DNA from: Costus lasius
Taxonomy: Eukaryota; Streptophyta; Magnoliopsida; Zingiberales; Costaceae
NCBI GenBank assembly: GCA_027563935.2
Contig: CM050449.1
Coordinates: 92,101,676 to 92,165,675, forward strand
Direction of reading: 5' to 3'
Length of the DNA stretch: 64,000 nucleotides
Every line of letters starts with the position of its first letter. Within the stretch, counting starts at the first letter, position 1. The translations under genes were made by a program, and so were the position numbers. This document shows positions 9,746 to 20,660 of this stretch, in pieces. Below the pieces are notes generated by a model. The model saw nothing but the letters and a program-made list of their open reading frames with translations, searched no databases and was not told the origin of the DNA.

Positions 9746-10830
9746 CTAGATAGACGCGTGGCTCTGGCGGTGGTTCCTCCATCCTGGATTGTAAGTTGCA
9801 AAACATGGGTCATTCACAGGTCTCTGATTGAAATTCCCCATAACATTGGCTTGCTCCTGATTTGATTCTTCCTGTGATGAAGCTATGATTTGACATTCAG
9901 ATGAATTGTGTCTTGTTACACCACATACCTCACAAAAGACTGCATTAACGACAACTGAGGGAAAAGAAAAAGAATCCAGCTTATGAGCCAAAGAGTCTAC
10001 CTTAGCCACCAATGATGTCAAGGAATCATTATGGTACTTACCAAACCCTATGGGATAATGTTCCGCTCACTTGACCAGTGGTTGTGGTTCATGGCCATAT
10101 CTTCAAGTAAAGCAATTGCATCTTCCACACTTTTGCTCATGATCGTTCCTCCAGCCGCAGCGTCCACCATCAATCTAGTGTTGTAATCCAATCCATTGTA
10201 AAAGATGTGGATTAAAACTCATTCCCGAAGTCCATGGTGTGGGCACATGCGTTGGAACTCGTTGAAGCGTTCCCAGGTGTCATAGAGTGACTCTCCCTCT
10301 TGCTATGCAAAACTCGTTATCCTGTTGCGCAGTTGAACATCCTTGCTTGGTGGAAAATATTTGTTTAGAAATGCTTTTGATAGCTCTTCCCAAGTGGTGA
10401 TAGATCCTACAGGCATTGAATATAACCAAGCTCTCGCACGGTGCTTGAGAGAAAACAGAAATAATCTTAGTCTTATCGCATTAGAAGAAACTCCATTAAC
10501 TTTGACCGTATCGCAATATTTAAGAAAAATAGCTAAATGAAGATTAGGGTCCTGAATTGGGGAACCCCCAAATTGATTTTGTTGGACCATTGTCATCAGC
10601 ACTGGTTTGAGTTTGAAATTGTTCGTCTCTACATTAGGTCGAACAATGCTTGAATTAAACCCTTGTATGTTTGGTGCTGCGAAGTCCCTCAAAGATTGAT
10701 TGTTCGCCACCATCACTCCTTCTTCAGAGGTGCTCTTATTCTCGAACTGCAATCTCCTTCGAAGGCGAAACGTATGCTCAATTTCTGGGTCTTCTGGGAA
10801 TAAAGCACCTGCACGAGAACTTCTGGGCAT
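9746..10830 (-). pseudogene. gag: Element N gag
   Basis: The minus-strand frame starts at 10830 (Met-Pro-Arg-Ser-Ser) and reads Athila-class Gag through ITTWEELSKAFLNKYFPPS to a TAG near 10300, where other copies have Gln. After further stops and a shift it continues with a Cys-X2-Cys-X5-His-like degenerate zinc knuckle (about 9905-9935) and the NPGWRNH motif. The sequence differs strongly from A, B and E, which shows a separate family. Gag runs directly into the Athila ORF remnant, so the pol region was deleted. Confidence 0.85.
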
Positions 10831-10942
10831 ATAACACGTAAGTAAACAATAAAAGGAAAAGAATAGTAAAAATTAATAGCAAAAGGAAAGAAAAATGCCT
10901 AATCTCCTAACTTATCAATTAGTCAATATTAATTATCCATAG

Positions 10943-10960
10943 TCCCCGGCAACAGTGCCA
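10943..10960 (-). other. Primer binding site of element N (tRNA-Asp type)
   Basis: On the minus strand: TGGCACTGTTGCCGGGGA, complementary to the 3' end of plant tRNA-Asp with two changes. It lies 7 nt from the inner end of the 5' LTR. Confidence 0.88.
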
Positions 10961-10967
10961 AAAACTT

Positions 10968-12370
10968 TGTAAGCGATCCGTAAGTGCATAGACTTATCGA
11001 AATAAAAAAAAAGATTATCGTTCCCAACGAGAACTACGTAGTTAAGTACTGACTTCTTGACTTGTTTGAATCTAGGCAAACTAAACCAGTGGTTGTTCTA
11101 AACTTCTAAGCACGAACAAACTCGAAAACAGCGTTAAGAAGTTCCAATTCTAAAGGGTCAGGATTTCATGGGTTCACCACACTAACAATCATGAATTATT
11201 TAAAAGTAGCTAATTTTATAGAAGCTATTAATCATGAAAGCAACTTTTCCTAGGGTACATATCACCTCCTCTCGGAGCGTAATACGGTATTTAATTAGGT
11301 TAACTCCCTACTCTCATGACAGTTAACCTAACTAAACCCATTAAGTTATGTGGACTGGATTCGTAGGTTCAGTTGAAATAGGTCGGACATTGCGATTCAC
11401 CTCTTAGTCCTTCTCGCAACGTCTAAGACGCAAAATTACTTGGCCAAGGTAAATTATGGGATACATGCAATTTCAATTGAATCATGATGATAAATTCATA
11501 ATAAAACGAGCAATAACAAAGATTAATTTATGTAAGTCAGAGGGCTATGCCCAATAATCCCAAATAAGTATCTACTCGCTCATATTGTTAAGGAAATACA
11601 TGATGTTTATGATGAACAAGTGAAAACTCATAAAAATCATCGAGAAACCATAGAAAAAATAGTAAAACCGCCTTCTCCTCGATCTGGAGATGAGGAAGAG
11701 TCGATCGATCGTTGCCTTCGTGAGCAATCTCGCCGAAATATGCCCTTGGAATCGTGTTTCGCCCTTATCGCCGCCGCCGTCCATGTTCATCCGAAAGCTC
11801 TCCTTGCCCTCGAAAAATCCTTCCTTTTATATCTGGACCGGTTTAGAACCCATGAAGGAACGGATCTGCGAAGTTTGGTTCAATTCTGGTTCAAATCAAT
11901 GGAGAAACGTGTGAAAAACTCGTCGTGCGGAAGTTTTTACGGCCCGTGATGCGTTTACGGCTGAGGCCATAAATGTTTTTGTGTATAATGCTTTCGGTCA
12001 CAGAAAGTTTCATGGACCGTGATAGATTCACGGCCTCGCTCGTGAAAGTTTCTGTTCATTCCGACACTTAGTCGATTTTCACCTTCCGAACGACGCTTTT
12101 ACGGTTGACTCTATAATTACGGCTAAGGCCGTAATTGTCTCGTTCTTCACCTTTTTCTTCCCAAATTTGACGTGTAGGCTCGTGAATCATGCTTTGGCTT
12201 CAAAACTCTCTAAAACCTTCATTTTTACGTTATTTTACCTACATTTTTATAAAAAAACTAAGAAAAGCGACGATTTCGTGCAAAGTAAAGTAAAAGCACT
12301 AAAAGTAGCACAAAATCATTCAAATAAACTCAGAATATGATCTAAAACATGGTGTAAATGCTACGCATCA
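10968..12370 (-). repeat. Element N 5' LTR
   Basis: Partner of 5911-7349. It carries the paired arms AATTACGGC and GCCGTAATT at 12115-12136. It drives transcription leftward in the window. The right edge ...GCATCA at 12370 is followed by the CTTAT duplication. Confidence 0.9.
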
Positions 12371-12375
12371 CTTAT

Positions 12376-13521
12376 TTGCCACTTACTTTGGAATTTTTGA
12401 GTAGCTTGAATGTAGATCTAAGAGAGTTTTCTGATGGAGCTGCTGAAGGAGAGATCACATTCATATTGGCTAATGTTGAAAGGGAGCTAACCATAAGAGA
12501 AGTCAGATCTATCTTTCACTTGGGTTTAGGAGGGTATACCCAAATACCAATTGGGTTTATTGAGAATGTGTTCTGGAACCAGATTACCCATGAGACTCAC
12601 TTTTCTGTTGTTTCTGCTAGAGCTTCAAAGATCATGAATCCTTGTATAAAGTATGTTCATAGAGTTCTTGCCCACACTGTCTTTGGCAGAGGGGACAGTG
12701 ATGGCATGGTAAGACAGTCTGAGCTCTATCTTCTTTGGGGGATGCTTAATGGAGTAGTAGTGGATGTTGCATTCTTTATGATGAAACACATGGATAAAGT
12801 GGCTAGGGCAAAGTGGGGTGCCATTGTGATAGGAGGGCTGATTACACCTATAGCCCTACATCTGAATGTTGAGCCATATGGAGTAGAAGTGGCAAGGGGG
12901 AATGCAAGGCTTGATCTTGAGTCTTGCATGACAATGAAAATGATAGTTAGAGAAGGGGATGTCTTTTGTTTGGTCCTTGGACCAAATGCCCCTACTCTAC
13001 CATTACCCCATGTAGAGAAGACCACTATGAAAGAAAGAGCGAATTGGAAGCTTTCACCGAGCACCGCCGAGGCAGTTTTCACACCACCATTGAGTTCAGT
13101 TCCACCACCACCCACTTGGGGTGGAAGAGATGATCCCTATAGTATGGAGTTGCCATCTCATCGATCTGCTGATCCTACTCCCCCAACTACTGATTCTTCC
13201 CACAGATCTACTGGAGGATGGTCTAGTGCTTTTGACCCAGGATTCCAGGCACTCTCTACTGAGATATATCGTTAGGGACATCGTATGGAGAGGATGATAG
13301 ACACCGTAGGGCATATGAAGGACTCGATACATCACCTTCACTACGATTTGGAACAGCTCAGCAACTATATGGAAGAGATGGGGAATTTATTATTTGAGCA
13401 CTTTGACTTCTAGGATTCGAGGAGAGCTGGAGACTATGGAGGGCACCAGGGAGAGCCACATGTTGATTCGATGGACACAGCAACTCAGGACACCGAGGAG
13501 ATTGGATCAGATGATGAGTAG
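12376..13521 (+). pseudogene. Athila-type ORF of element A, C-terminal part
   Basis: Continuation of the frame broken at 5910, about 380 codons. Visible blocks: LEFLSSLNVD, EGEITF-LANVERELT, VRSIFHLG, KYVHRVLAHTVFGRGD, a hydrophobic stretch near 12760-12860 (AFFMMKHMDK... IVIGGLITPIAL), then PPPPTWGGRDDP and an acidic C-terminus. A TAG at 13273 (Gln in B's context) and one near 13411 interrupt it; the natural end is the TAG at 13519. The hydrophobic stretch holds charged residues and is not a convincing membrane anchor. It matches the ATHILA ORF-1 family, whose role is not established. Confidence 0.87.
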
Positions 13522-14736
13522 AGTTTTGTGAGTATCTTTTTCCCTTTACTTTTTGCATTCTATTTTCTTTATCTTATTGATGTTTCATGTTTTATAGGGA
13601 AGGATGATTTCTCCATACATGTTGTGTCCACCGTGCTACTTCACTCTGCTTTACATGCCTATATTCTTAATTTCGATATGGTTGTATGATGATGATGGTA
13701 TTGATTTTTGATCTTTGATGGGGTTTTATTATCATATCTTGGTATTGATGATCTATTTTGATATGGTTGTATTACGCATGATGATGTTTTTAATATTTTT
13801 GATGATATAATTTGATGATTAATAAGTATAATTTTGATTGATGTTATTGATTTATGGCCTTGATCTATTTATTGTTGATGACTTGTTTGATTCTATTGAT
13901 GATGAATGAATCCATATTTGTGATTAGGCCTAGGTATATCATGTCAAATTTATTTCTCTTATACATATCTACTTTTGAAAATTTTCATTAATTGATGAAT
14001 GAGATTTTAGGTGGATATATTGTTTGAAGAATTTGATTTGAAAATGAAACTGCTTTTTGAATAAAATTAGCATATGAGTATAATTTTTGGAATTGATGTC
14101 AATTGATTAGTCTAGTTGATGTTTAGTCTATTTGCTATTTGTTGGGAAGAAAGAATCCAAGATCCAAAAATAGTGAGTGACTCCTCTACTTGGCATTGTG
14201 TAAAATTGATAGTGGTACCGAAGATATGGGTTGAAGTCTGAAAAGAAAAAAAAATTAGAGAAAAAGAAAAAGAAAATGACTCCTCTACTTGGCACTATGT
14301 AAAATTGACAGTGGTACCTAAGACAAGAGTTGAAGTCCCAAATAAAAAGTGTGTATCTATGTGGGTACATGCCATCAAGAACACAAAAAGAATAAAAAGA
14401 AAAAAAAATATGAAAAAAGAAAAATTTGAGTGGAAAAAGATTTTGGATATGCTATTCCTATAAATAAAGCATGATAGATTTGAACTGAAACTTGGGTAAA
14501 TTCATGAGACTGAAATTCTACTTTTTATACAAGTTGCAAAGTTTTATTCGAATAAGTTGTGGATCTTGAGAATTGAATTCAAAGGATGATATGTCTATTT
14601 AAAATTTTATAAATCAATTGGTGGATTTTTCATTAGTGATTGTATTTTAGAAATTTATTCTTCATGAGAAAATTTTTTCCAATGATCAATTTTTGATTTT
14701 TGCTTGAGGACAGACAAAGTTTGAACCTTATGTGTT
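13522..14736 (+). other. Element A 3' noncoding region
   Basis: A/T-rich with simple GAAAA runs and a 99-bp tandem duplication (14178-14337). It ends with TTGCTTGAGGACAGACAAAG (from 14699), the equivalent of the pre-LTR polypurine region. No gene was seen. Confidence 0.75.
14178..14337 (+). repeat. Duplicated 3' hairpin block of element A (99-bp period)
   Basis: Two copies, 14178-14238 and 14277-14337, each start TGACTCCTCTACTTGGCA and end GAGTTGAAGTC or similar. Each contains TTGGCAYT...AGTGGTACC arms able to form a stem. The same block is found once in element N on the other strand. Confidence 0.8.
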
Positions 14737-16664
14737 TGATGATACTGAAATTTATAGTAAATTTCATGTCATTCCATATATCTTGTTGTGTCAAATTCAT
14801 GAACCTTTGCTTATTTTTATGCCTTTTTTATCAATTACTGCGGAATCTACACTCTTTTTGGTTTTTGACGATTTTCAGGCAAAAAGGCATGATTTTCAGG
14901 CGTTTTCAAGTAATCTAGATGCATGAATGAATTTCCACCATCAAGAGGAGATAACATGTCAAATTTCATGAAGATTGGGGCTTCAGACCAAATTTCGGCA
15001 GGGCCGAAATCTATATTATGGTACCAAATTTTCGACGGCCACCGTAATATCAGAGCACTGCCGTAATTTGGGAATTTTTCATCCAGAAAGATTTTCAGAA
15101 ATTATGGCACTACCGTAAAGATTTTCATGGGCCGTAATATGGAGGGCTTTCAGAACAAAAACTTTAGCTGAAATTACGATACTGCCGTAAGATATTTCAT
15201 AGTACCGTAAGTCTTGACAGATTTCCATCCGAGAACTCGACTGAAATTACGGCAATGCCGGAACCAAAAATACGGCCGTAATTACAACCTGGAGACGCGA
15301 TTTCCACGGTCAAATTGTAACCCGATTTTTACACGATCGATTATGGATGATCCAGGCCATTAAATCCAAAGCTGAAAGAAGCAAAAGGAGATCTTTCGAT
15401 GAGAGGAGAAGGGAGACACCAAAAGCCCTAATTTTCATCCACTAACAAAGGAGAAATCAAGTTTCTCGCCGCCGACCTAGGTTTTGTTGCCAGGAAGCAT
15501 ATAGCGCATCTTCGACCGTGAAATTGGAAGGGAAGCTTCGCCTGGAGCCAGAGAACATACCCCATAAGTTTCAATGTGAAAGGATCTCGATTGGAGGCAA
15601 AATCGACGAAGAACCCAGCGCTAGCACTGTTCATACGATTATTACGGCTGTAATTTTCATTACAGCTGTGTGGTTATTCGTTCTTCCCCTTTCTTTTTGA
15701 TTTCCGATCGCTAGAAACTATGGTTTATTGTAATCTTTTCTTCAAGCTAGCTTAAACCTTTTGTGGGACATGGGGGAGTAATTCTCTTTGATTTCTTAAT
15801 GACTAGATAAACTTTTCATTACTTCGTCACGTATAATTTTAGCATGATAATTCTACTTTTGTGATAATTGTTCTTTGATTCTCCATAGATACATGTTATT
15901 AATCATGTTTTAGAGTTTTCGCAATAAGGACCGAAAGGTGACTTGCTTGAGAACTTGGACCCCTAGAATTGCGTGATAGGAACTTACTATAAGAAATTAG
16001 GTTAGTTTTTATTTCTTGATTCTAGAAGAATAATTGCCATGTTTAATAATATGAATATAGGATTAAGTCAATTTATCAAACATGAAGATCTTGTGCGAAA
16101 GTAAGAATTGGAATGCTAGAGAACCATAAGTAGAACTAGTGTTGAAACTCGGATGCACGAAAGTGATCCTTGAGATTCCACTCGAGATGATCCACTTAGA
16201 ATTCGAATGCACGAAAGTGATCCTTGAGTTCTTTGATGGATAATTTACTTATTTTCAGCTTGGGATAGATCTTGCGCGAAAGCGAGGATCGGTCCCTGCA
16301 TGATTGTCTGCACGAAAGTGAGATAATCCTCTTATGAAGTAAATTGTATCTTTATCATGATAAAATTAAACTGATGAATTTCTATTCATATCTAGTCATA
16401 GAAATCAAAGTGGATGAAACCCTAGTCCTAGTTTCTCTCTCTGGTATTTTTGTTAGTTTCGATAATTCACTTGCATAGTTTCGACTGCCTAGATAGTAAG
16501 AAATCGATTATTCGGTACTTGACGAACGAGGTCTCTGTGGGATCGATATTTTTTTATTACTTCGAGTATTCGTGCACTTGCGGACACAACAGGTCTTTGG
16601 ACACAACAAGTTTTTGGTAGCAATGCCAGAGAAGAGTTTTTGTTTAGTTACTTGTTGGGATACA
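14737..16664 (+). repeat. Element A 3' LTR
   Basis: It starts TGATGATACTGAAA and ends GGGATACA. U3 holds the inverted-repeat array 15014-15284; R/U5 holds five GCACGAAAGTGA-type motifs between 16091 and 16322. It is about 1.93 kb long. The extra 3' end (about 16585-16664) includes a primer-site-like remnant. Confidence 0.88.
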
Positions 16665-16852
16665 ATAGAGATCTCTTCCCAGAGCCGGAGGCTCCGATGC
16701 CATCACCAGGCGGGTGATGAGGATTCCAGCGACAGACGAGATGTCAACGCAAGGTATGCGAGACTTCTTCTCAGAGCAGCGAGCTCCGATGCTAGCGCTA
16801 GGTGGGCATTCAACGACATCGAGGGCGACGTTCAAATTGGGCGGGGGACGAT
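16665..16852 (+). repeat. GC-rich flank with ~90-bp imperfect tandem duplication
   Basis: Units at about 16668-16757 and 16758-16845 both read GAGA-CTTCT/TTCCCAGAGC...GAGCTCCGATGC...GGCGGG or a close variant. The sequence is GC-rich, unlike the A/T-rich Athila DNA, and lies between A's 3' LTR and the family F LTR. I cannot assign it. It may be LTR sequence of an F-like element into which A inserted. Long open frames here on both strands reflect base composition. Confidence 0.5.
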
Positions 16853-18018
16853 TGTTAGGCCCGGAATTCCCCGGTTCGGCCCAGGAGGAGCTGGGTTGGG
16901 CTACCGCCCATGCCCAAGGGGCAATACCAAATTCAACAGCGCAAATAGTTGGGTCAACCAGGTTCGCGAGTGGCGATTTTGTAGGCGTTAACGTGGAGCT
17001 GGTGGATGAAGGGGATGACGAAGTCTTCGGTGTTGGAGATCTTCCACGCAAGGAAGATGAAGACAGCGAGATCGTCGCCTTCTTCGGGCACGGAAGACTT
17101 GTGCGACTGGTCAGCGACGGAGTTCCAATGGAAGGATCAGACGAAGGTATTCCGAGCAGCAATGGACGCGATCCTTGCGGGCAATGTGAATGACTCAGAG
17201 ATGATTGAGTCGTTTGGACATGAGAGGCTTTAGACACGACAGAGATGAGCGTGCCTTCCCCTATAAATGTCCGAGGAGTGGACGAGAGAAGGGGGGGGGG
17301 GGCGGCAAAGTGTTCACTACTAAGAGCGACACCCAGGCGCGGCGAGTGCACCGCACTTCTAGGCTGAAAGCGAGAGCCTAAGATAGAGTGCTCTCCTTCG
17401 ACACCGACCGTACCCAAACAACGGACGGCGGTGGAAGATCTGTCAAGCGGATTAGGAGAGCTTAGGAGAAAGAGATTAGAGAGAGCCTGAGATCTTGTAA
17501 CGGCGGAAAGGTTCATCGCCGACGTGAGAGAGAGAGAGAGGGATCCGGTGTGCGGATCTGAGGGGTTTTGTACTCTATTATTTATGAGAATAAAGAGGAA
17601 GCTTTCCCCTATCCCTGCTTTCCGGCGAGCTCTTTCATTCCCTTGTTTCCAGTCCCCCGATGACAACAGCGGAGGTGCTCATGAGCAGCGACGGCGACTG
17701 AGGGAGAAGATGACAAGGTCTCCCCCTGCCATCACATCCGAGCTTTGGTGGCAGTGTTTCACATTCATGACGACGACAACGTCAAACGCAGACGGTGTTC
17801 GATGCGTGATGAGCGAAGACGACGAATGCGCTACAGCGTTCGCTTCGAGGAGCTGATGAGTGGTAACGTCAGTGGAATGAAATTCAGTTTTGAATTTCAG
17901 TTGATTTGTGCGGTGGCGTGATTTTGACCTCGGGTTAAAATTGCAAATTGAGGCGAAATATAGGGATTTGACACACAATCTTAGGCTAGGCGGAGAACGG
18001 TTCGATCCGGGCGTGACA
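16853..18018 (+). repeat. LTR of Ty3 family F, isolated copy
   Basis: It starts TGTTAGGCCC and ends GGCGTGACA, like the two halves of element F's 5' LTR (20817 start, 39446 end). It has TATAAAT at 17262, an AATAAA at 17589, and a G run at about 17290-17300. No matching target duplication was found (left ACGAT, right ATTGT), so it may be a recombined rather than a simple solo LTR. The 340-codon minus-strand open frame across it is not a gene. Confidence 0.7.
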
Positions 18019-18064
18019 ATTGTCCACTAGTTGGTGAGAGGAAAGATTGTGTTTTTTTTTTAAT

Positions 18065-18138
18065 ATTTGGGAGGTGTAGTTGGTTATCACGCTAGTCTCA
18101 CACACTTGAGGTCCCAGGTTCAAACTCGGGCTCAAACA
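18065..18138 (+). pseudogene. tRNA-Val(CAC)-like pseudogene, array unit 0
   Basis: 74 nt with the layout of plant nuclear tRNA-Val: acceptor arms ATTTGGG/CTCAAAC (first pair mismatched, third pair changed on both sides), a well-kept A box (GTGTAGTTGGTTATC), anticodon loop CTCACAC giving anticodon CAC, and a B box changed to GGTTCAAACTC. The T stem has one mismatch and the anticodon stem has one. It is probably not functional, though pol III promoter boxes are partly kept. Confidence 0.7.
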
Positions 18139-18213
18139 ATAAATTCTTTTTCTTAACAACATACTTTGACATTTTGTATGTTTGAATATTTTTGCATTTT
18201 TCTGCGCAGCAAT

Positions 18214-19982
18214 TAATGACACGAAAATTCTTAGTACATTTTATGTCATTTGATTGGTCTTTTTGTGTCATATTCATACTCTTTTGCTTATTTTTAAGCC
18301 TTATTTATCAAATATTGCGGAATCTACACCTTTTCTCATTTTTGATCATTTTCTGGTTAAAAACAGCCTAATTTTGATGGATTTTGAAATATCTAAGCGC
18401 ACGAATAGATTCCAGACGTCGAGACGAAGTTGCCCGTCAATTTTCAAACAAATCGGAGATTGTCAGCAAATTACACCACTGCCGTAATTATTTTTACGGG
18501 TGTAATTTTCTGCCCAGATTACACTACTGTCGTGACAATTTTACAGGCCGTAATTTCCTGCCCGGAATACACATAAGCAAATTACGGCACTACCGTAATA
18601 TTTTTTATGGGCTGTAATTTCATAGAAATTTTCCACAGAACAAATTACGGTAGTGTCGTAACCAAAATTACGGCCATAATTTTAAGCCTGAAGGAGTCTT
18701 TCGCAGCCGCCTCTATTTCCAAAATTTTTGGAGCCAAATTAGTAAGATCCAGGGCACGATTTCAAAATCCGTAAAAAGGGGATCATTTTATAAGAGGAGG
18801 AGAAGATTTGAGGATAAGAATCATCGAATTTCATCACCAATCAAGGGAGAAATCAAGAAGGGCATCCCTAGCGGTTGGCCTCTCACCGAGAGGCGTAGAG
18901 GCCACCTTAGGTCACGAAATTTACACGAGAGCTTCGCCCAAGGGAGGAGAGGATACACCAAAAATTTCATATCGAAAGGAGTTTAGATGAGGGAGAAATC
19001 AAAGGAAGAAGATTTGGGCGGAAGCTAATTTTTGCAAGTTATTGTAGTTGCGTACTATTTACGGTAATGTAGCAAGTTACTGTAGCAGTACTGTAACTTG
19101 TTCTCTCTTTTTATCTGAATTGTGATTTTTTTGTGAATTTTATTGTATTTTTAACTCCATGCTAGCGTAATTTTCTTGGGAGATGAGGGTGTAATCCCCT
19201 TAATTTATAATGACTAGATGATCCTTATTTCGTGAGGGAACTTTTGTTACGATAATTCTGCTTATGTGACGATTGTCTTTAATCTCTTCTAGTTTCTTAT
19301 TATCAGCATATTTTGGAGTTTTCGCAATATGGACCAAAAGGTGACTTGCGAGAACTTGGAACCCTAGAATCGTGATTTAGGAACTCATCGTAAGAAATTA
19401 GGTTTATTCTTGTTTCTAGATTTTAGAAGTTTATTGACTTGTTGATAATCTGATCTAGGAGACATTAATGAGTTAAACATGAATATATTATAAGAAATTA
19501 AGTATTGGATCGTTGGAGAACCTTAAGTAGAACTTGTGAAACTAAAGTATGAAAGTATTTAGTTTTCACTTGAGATGATTGACTTAGAGATTGGATGCAT
19601 GAAAGTGATCGTTGATTTCTTTATCAATGATTTACTTATCATTAGCATTGAATTAATCTTGTACGAAAGTGAGGATTGATTCTTTGTAAATTGTCTGTGC
19701 GAAAGCGAGATGATTTCTTTATAAAGTAAATTATATCTTTATCATAATAAGAGTGGACTGACGATGCGCTTATTTCCTTCTAGTCATAGAAATTAAAGTG
19801 GATGAAACCCTAGTCCCAACTTTTCTCTCTGGTATTTCGTGTGATTTTCCATTTATTTGCTTACATCGTATTCAGTTAGCTTAGCTAGTGAGAAAACAAC
19901 TATTCGGTACTTAACACGTAGGTCTCTGTGGTTCGATATCTTTTTATCACTTCGAAGTATCCGTGCACTTGCGGCCACAACA
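18214..19982 (+). repeat. Athila solo LTR (A/B/E family) with GCAAT target duplication
   Basis: It begins TAATGACACG (canonical TGATGA with a G-to-A change) and ends GCGGCCACAACA. GCAAT flanks it on both sides (18209-18213 and 19983-19987). It contains the palindrome array at 18470-18682, a TATAAG box at 18789, and GCGAAAGYGA motifs in U5. There is no internal sequence, so it arose by LTR-LTR recombination. Confidence 0.92.
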
Positions 19983-20312
19983 GCAATCTGCTCATATCGA
20001 GCTCATTTAGTTGTTGTTGTCTCATTTCTCCTACGCTTTTTAGAGCATAGTTCAGTGTTTTGATCACCCATATTACACTATGCTCAATTTCGAAAGGTAG
20101 ATGACATGATTTAGCTTACATAAGCTAAAATGGAGACTTACTATTTAGTGTTTTGAATGTAGTACTATATCTCCAACATGCGTCATCAAGTTTGGTGTAC
20201 CAATTAATTCTTGAACATGATATTGTCATTCCCAATATTTTCTATTCTTCTCAAATAGATAATTCAACTTGTTCACTAGTAAGTGAGTGGTAAGATTGTA
20301 CTATTTTGTAAT

Positions 20313-20386
20313 GTCTGGGTGGTATAGTTGGTTATCACACTAGTCTTACACACTAGAGGTGCCCGATTGAAACCAGGGCTCAGACA
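20313..20386 (+). pseudogene. tRNA-Val-like pseudogene, array unit 1
   Basis: The acceptor stem GTCTGGG/CTCAGAC is fully paired and the anticodon stem CTAGT/ACTAG is intact. The anticodon loop is CTTACAC, giving TAC (still Val) where unit 0 has CAC. The T arm is damaged (CCCGA against CAGGG) and the B box is GATTGAAACCA, so transcription by pol III is doubtful. Confidence 0.72.
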
Positions 20387-20627
20387 ATATAGTATATGCT
20401 CAATTTCTAAAGGTAGAAGACATGATTTAGCATATATAAGCTAAAATGGAGACATACCTCTTACTATTTTGATTGTATTCCAATATTTCCAACATGCGTC
20501 ATCATGTTTTGTGGACCAATCAATTCATTAGAATGATATTGACTTTTCCAATAGTCACTTTCCTTCTCAATACTTGAACTTGTCCACTAGATCAAGAGTG
20601 GGAAGATTCAAGTTTTCTAAAATGTAT

Positions 20628-20660
20628 GAGAGATCCCCGCTTTAAGCTCTATATTAGACA
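20628..20660 (+). pseudogene. tRNA-Val 3'-half remnant, array unit 2
   Basis: Only the 3' half remains (GAGATCCCCGC...TTAGACA), in the position expected from units 0 and 1. It is followed by the same ACAATAAATT... T-rich spacer that follows unit 0. Confidence 0.5.

Larger units (their letters stand above)
5911..12370 (-). mobile_element. Athila-like element N, minus strand, with LTR pair and CTTAT target duplication
   Basis: LTRs at 5911-7349 and 10968-12370 share TGATGCG... and ...ACA/TCA termini. The target duplication CTTAT is perfect (5906-5910 and 12371-12375). In element orientation the order is 5' LTR, primer site, gag, truncated Athila ORF, long 3' noncoding region, GGACAAGC polypurine region, 3' LTR. 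Protease, RT, RNase H, integrase and the first part of the Athila ORF are missing, giving a 6.5-kb element. It inserted in antisense orientation into A's Athila ORF. It belongs to a family clearly different from A, B and E. Confidence 0.93.
1206..16664 (+). mobile_element. Athila-class Ty3 element A, polymerase region deleted
   Basis: Order seen: 5' LTR remnant, tRNA-Asp-type primer site, gag, aspartic protease, palindrome array, Athila-type ORF, long 3' noncoding region, polypurine-like stretch, 3' LTR. RT, RNase H and integrase are absent: the protease tail runs directly into sequence that in element B follows the integrase stop (a GGCAACCCAAGC block, 4519 in A and 28948 in B). The LTR ends show roughly 96% identity over their last 550 bp by eye, so A is older than D and G. 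It is interrupted by N at 5910 and by a copia LTR at the left edge. The left target duplication is off-window. Confidence 0.88.

Noticed and set aside
12760..12860. Possible membrane anchor in the Athila ORF (env-like)
   Set aside because: The hydrophobic stretch is broken by Lys, Asp and Arg residues, and no signal peptide is present, so an envelope role is not supported here.
16644..17666. 340-codon minus-strand open frame, Ser/Pro-rich
   Set aside because: It spans the end of an Athila LTR, a GC-rich duplication and an F-family LTR, has low-complexity composition and no recognisable domain. Open because of base composition.
20313..20386. Functional tRNA-Val gene
   Set aside because: The T stem has two mismatches and the B box departs from consensus at several positions, so it is recorded as a pseudogene.
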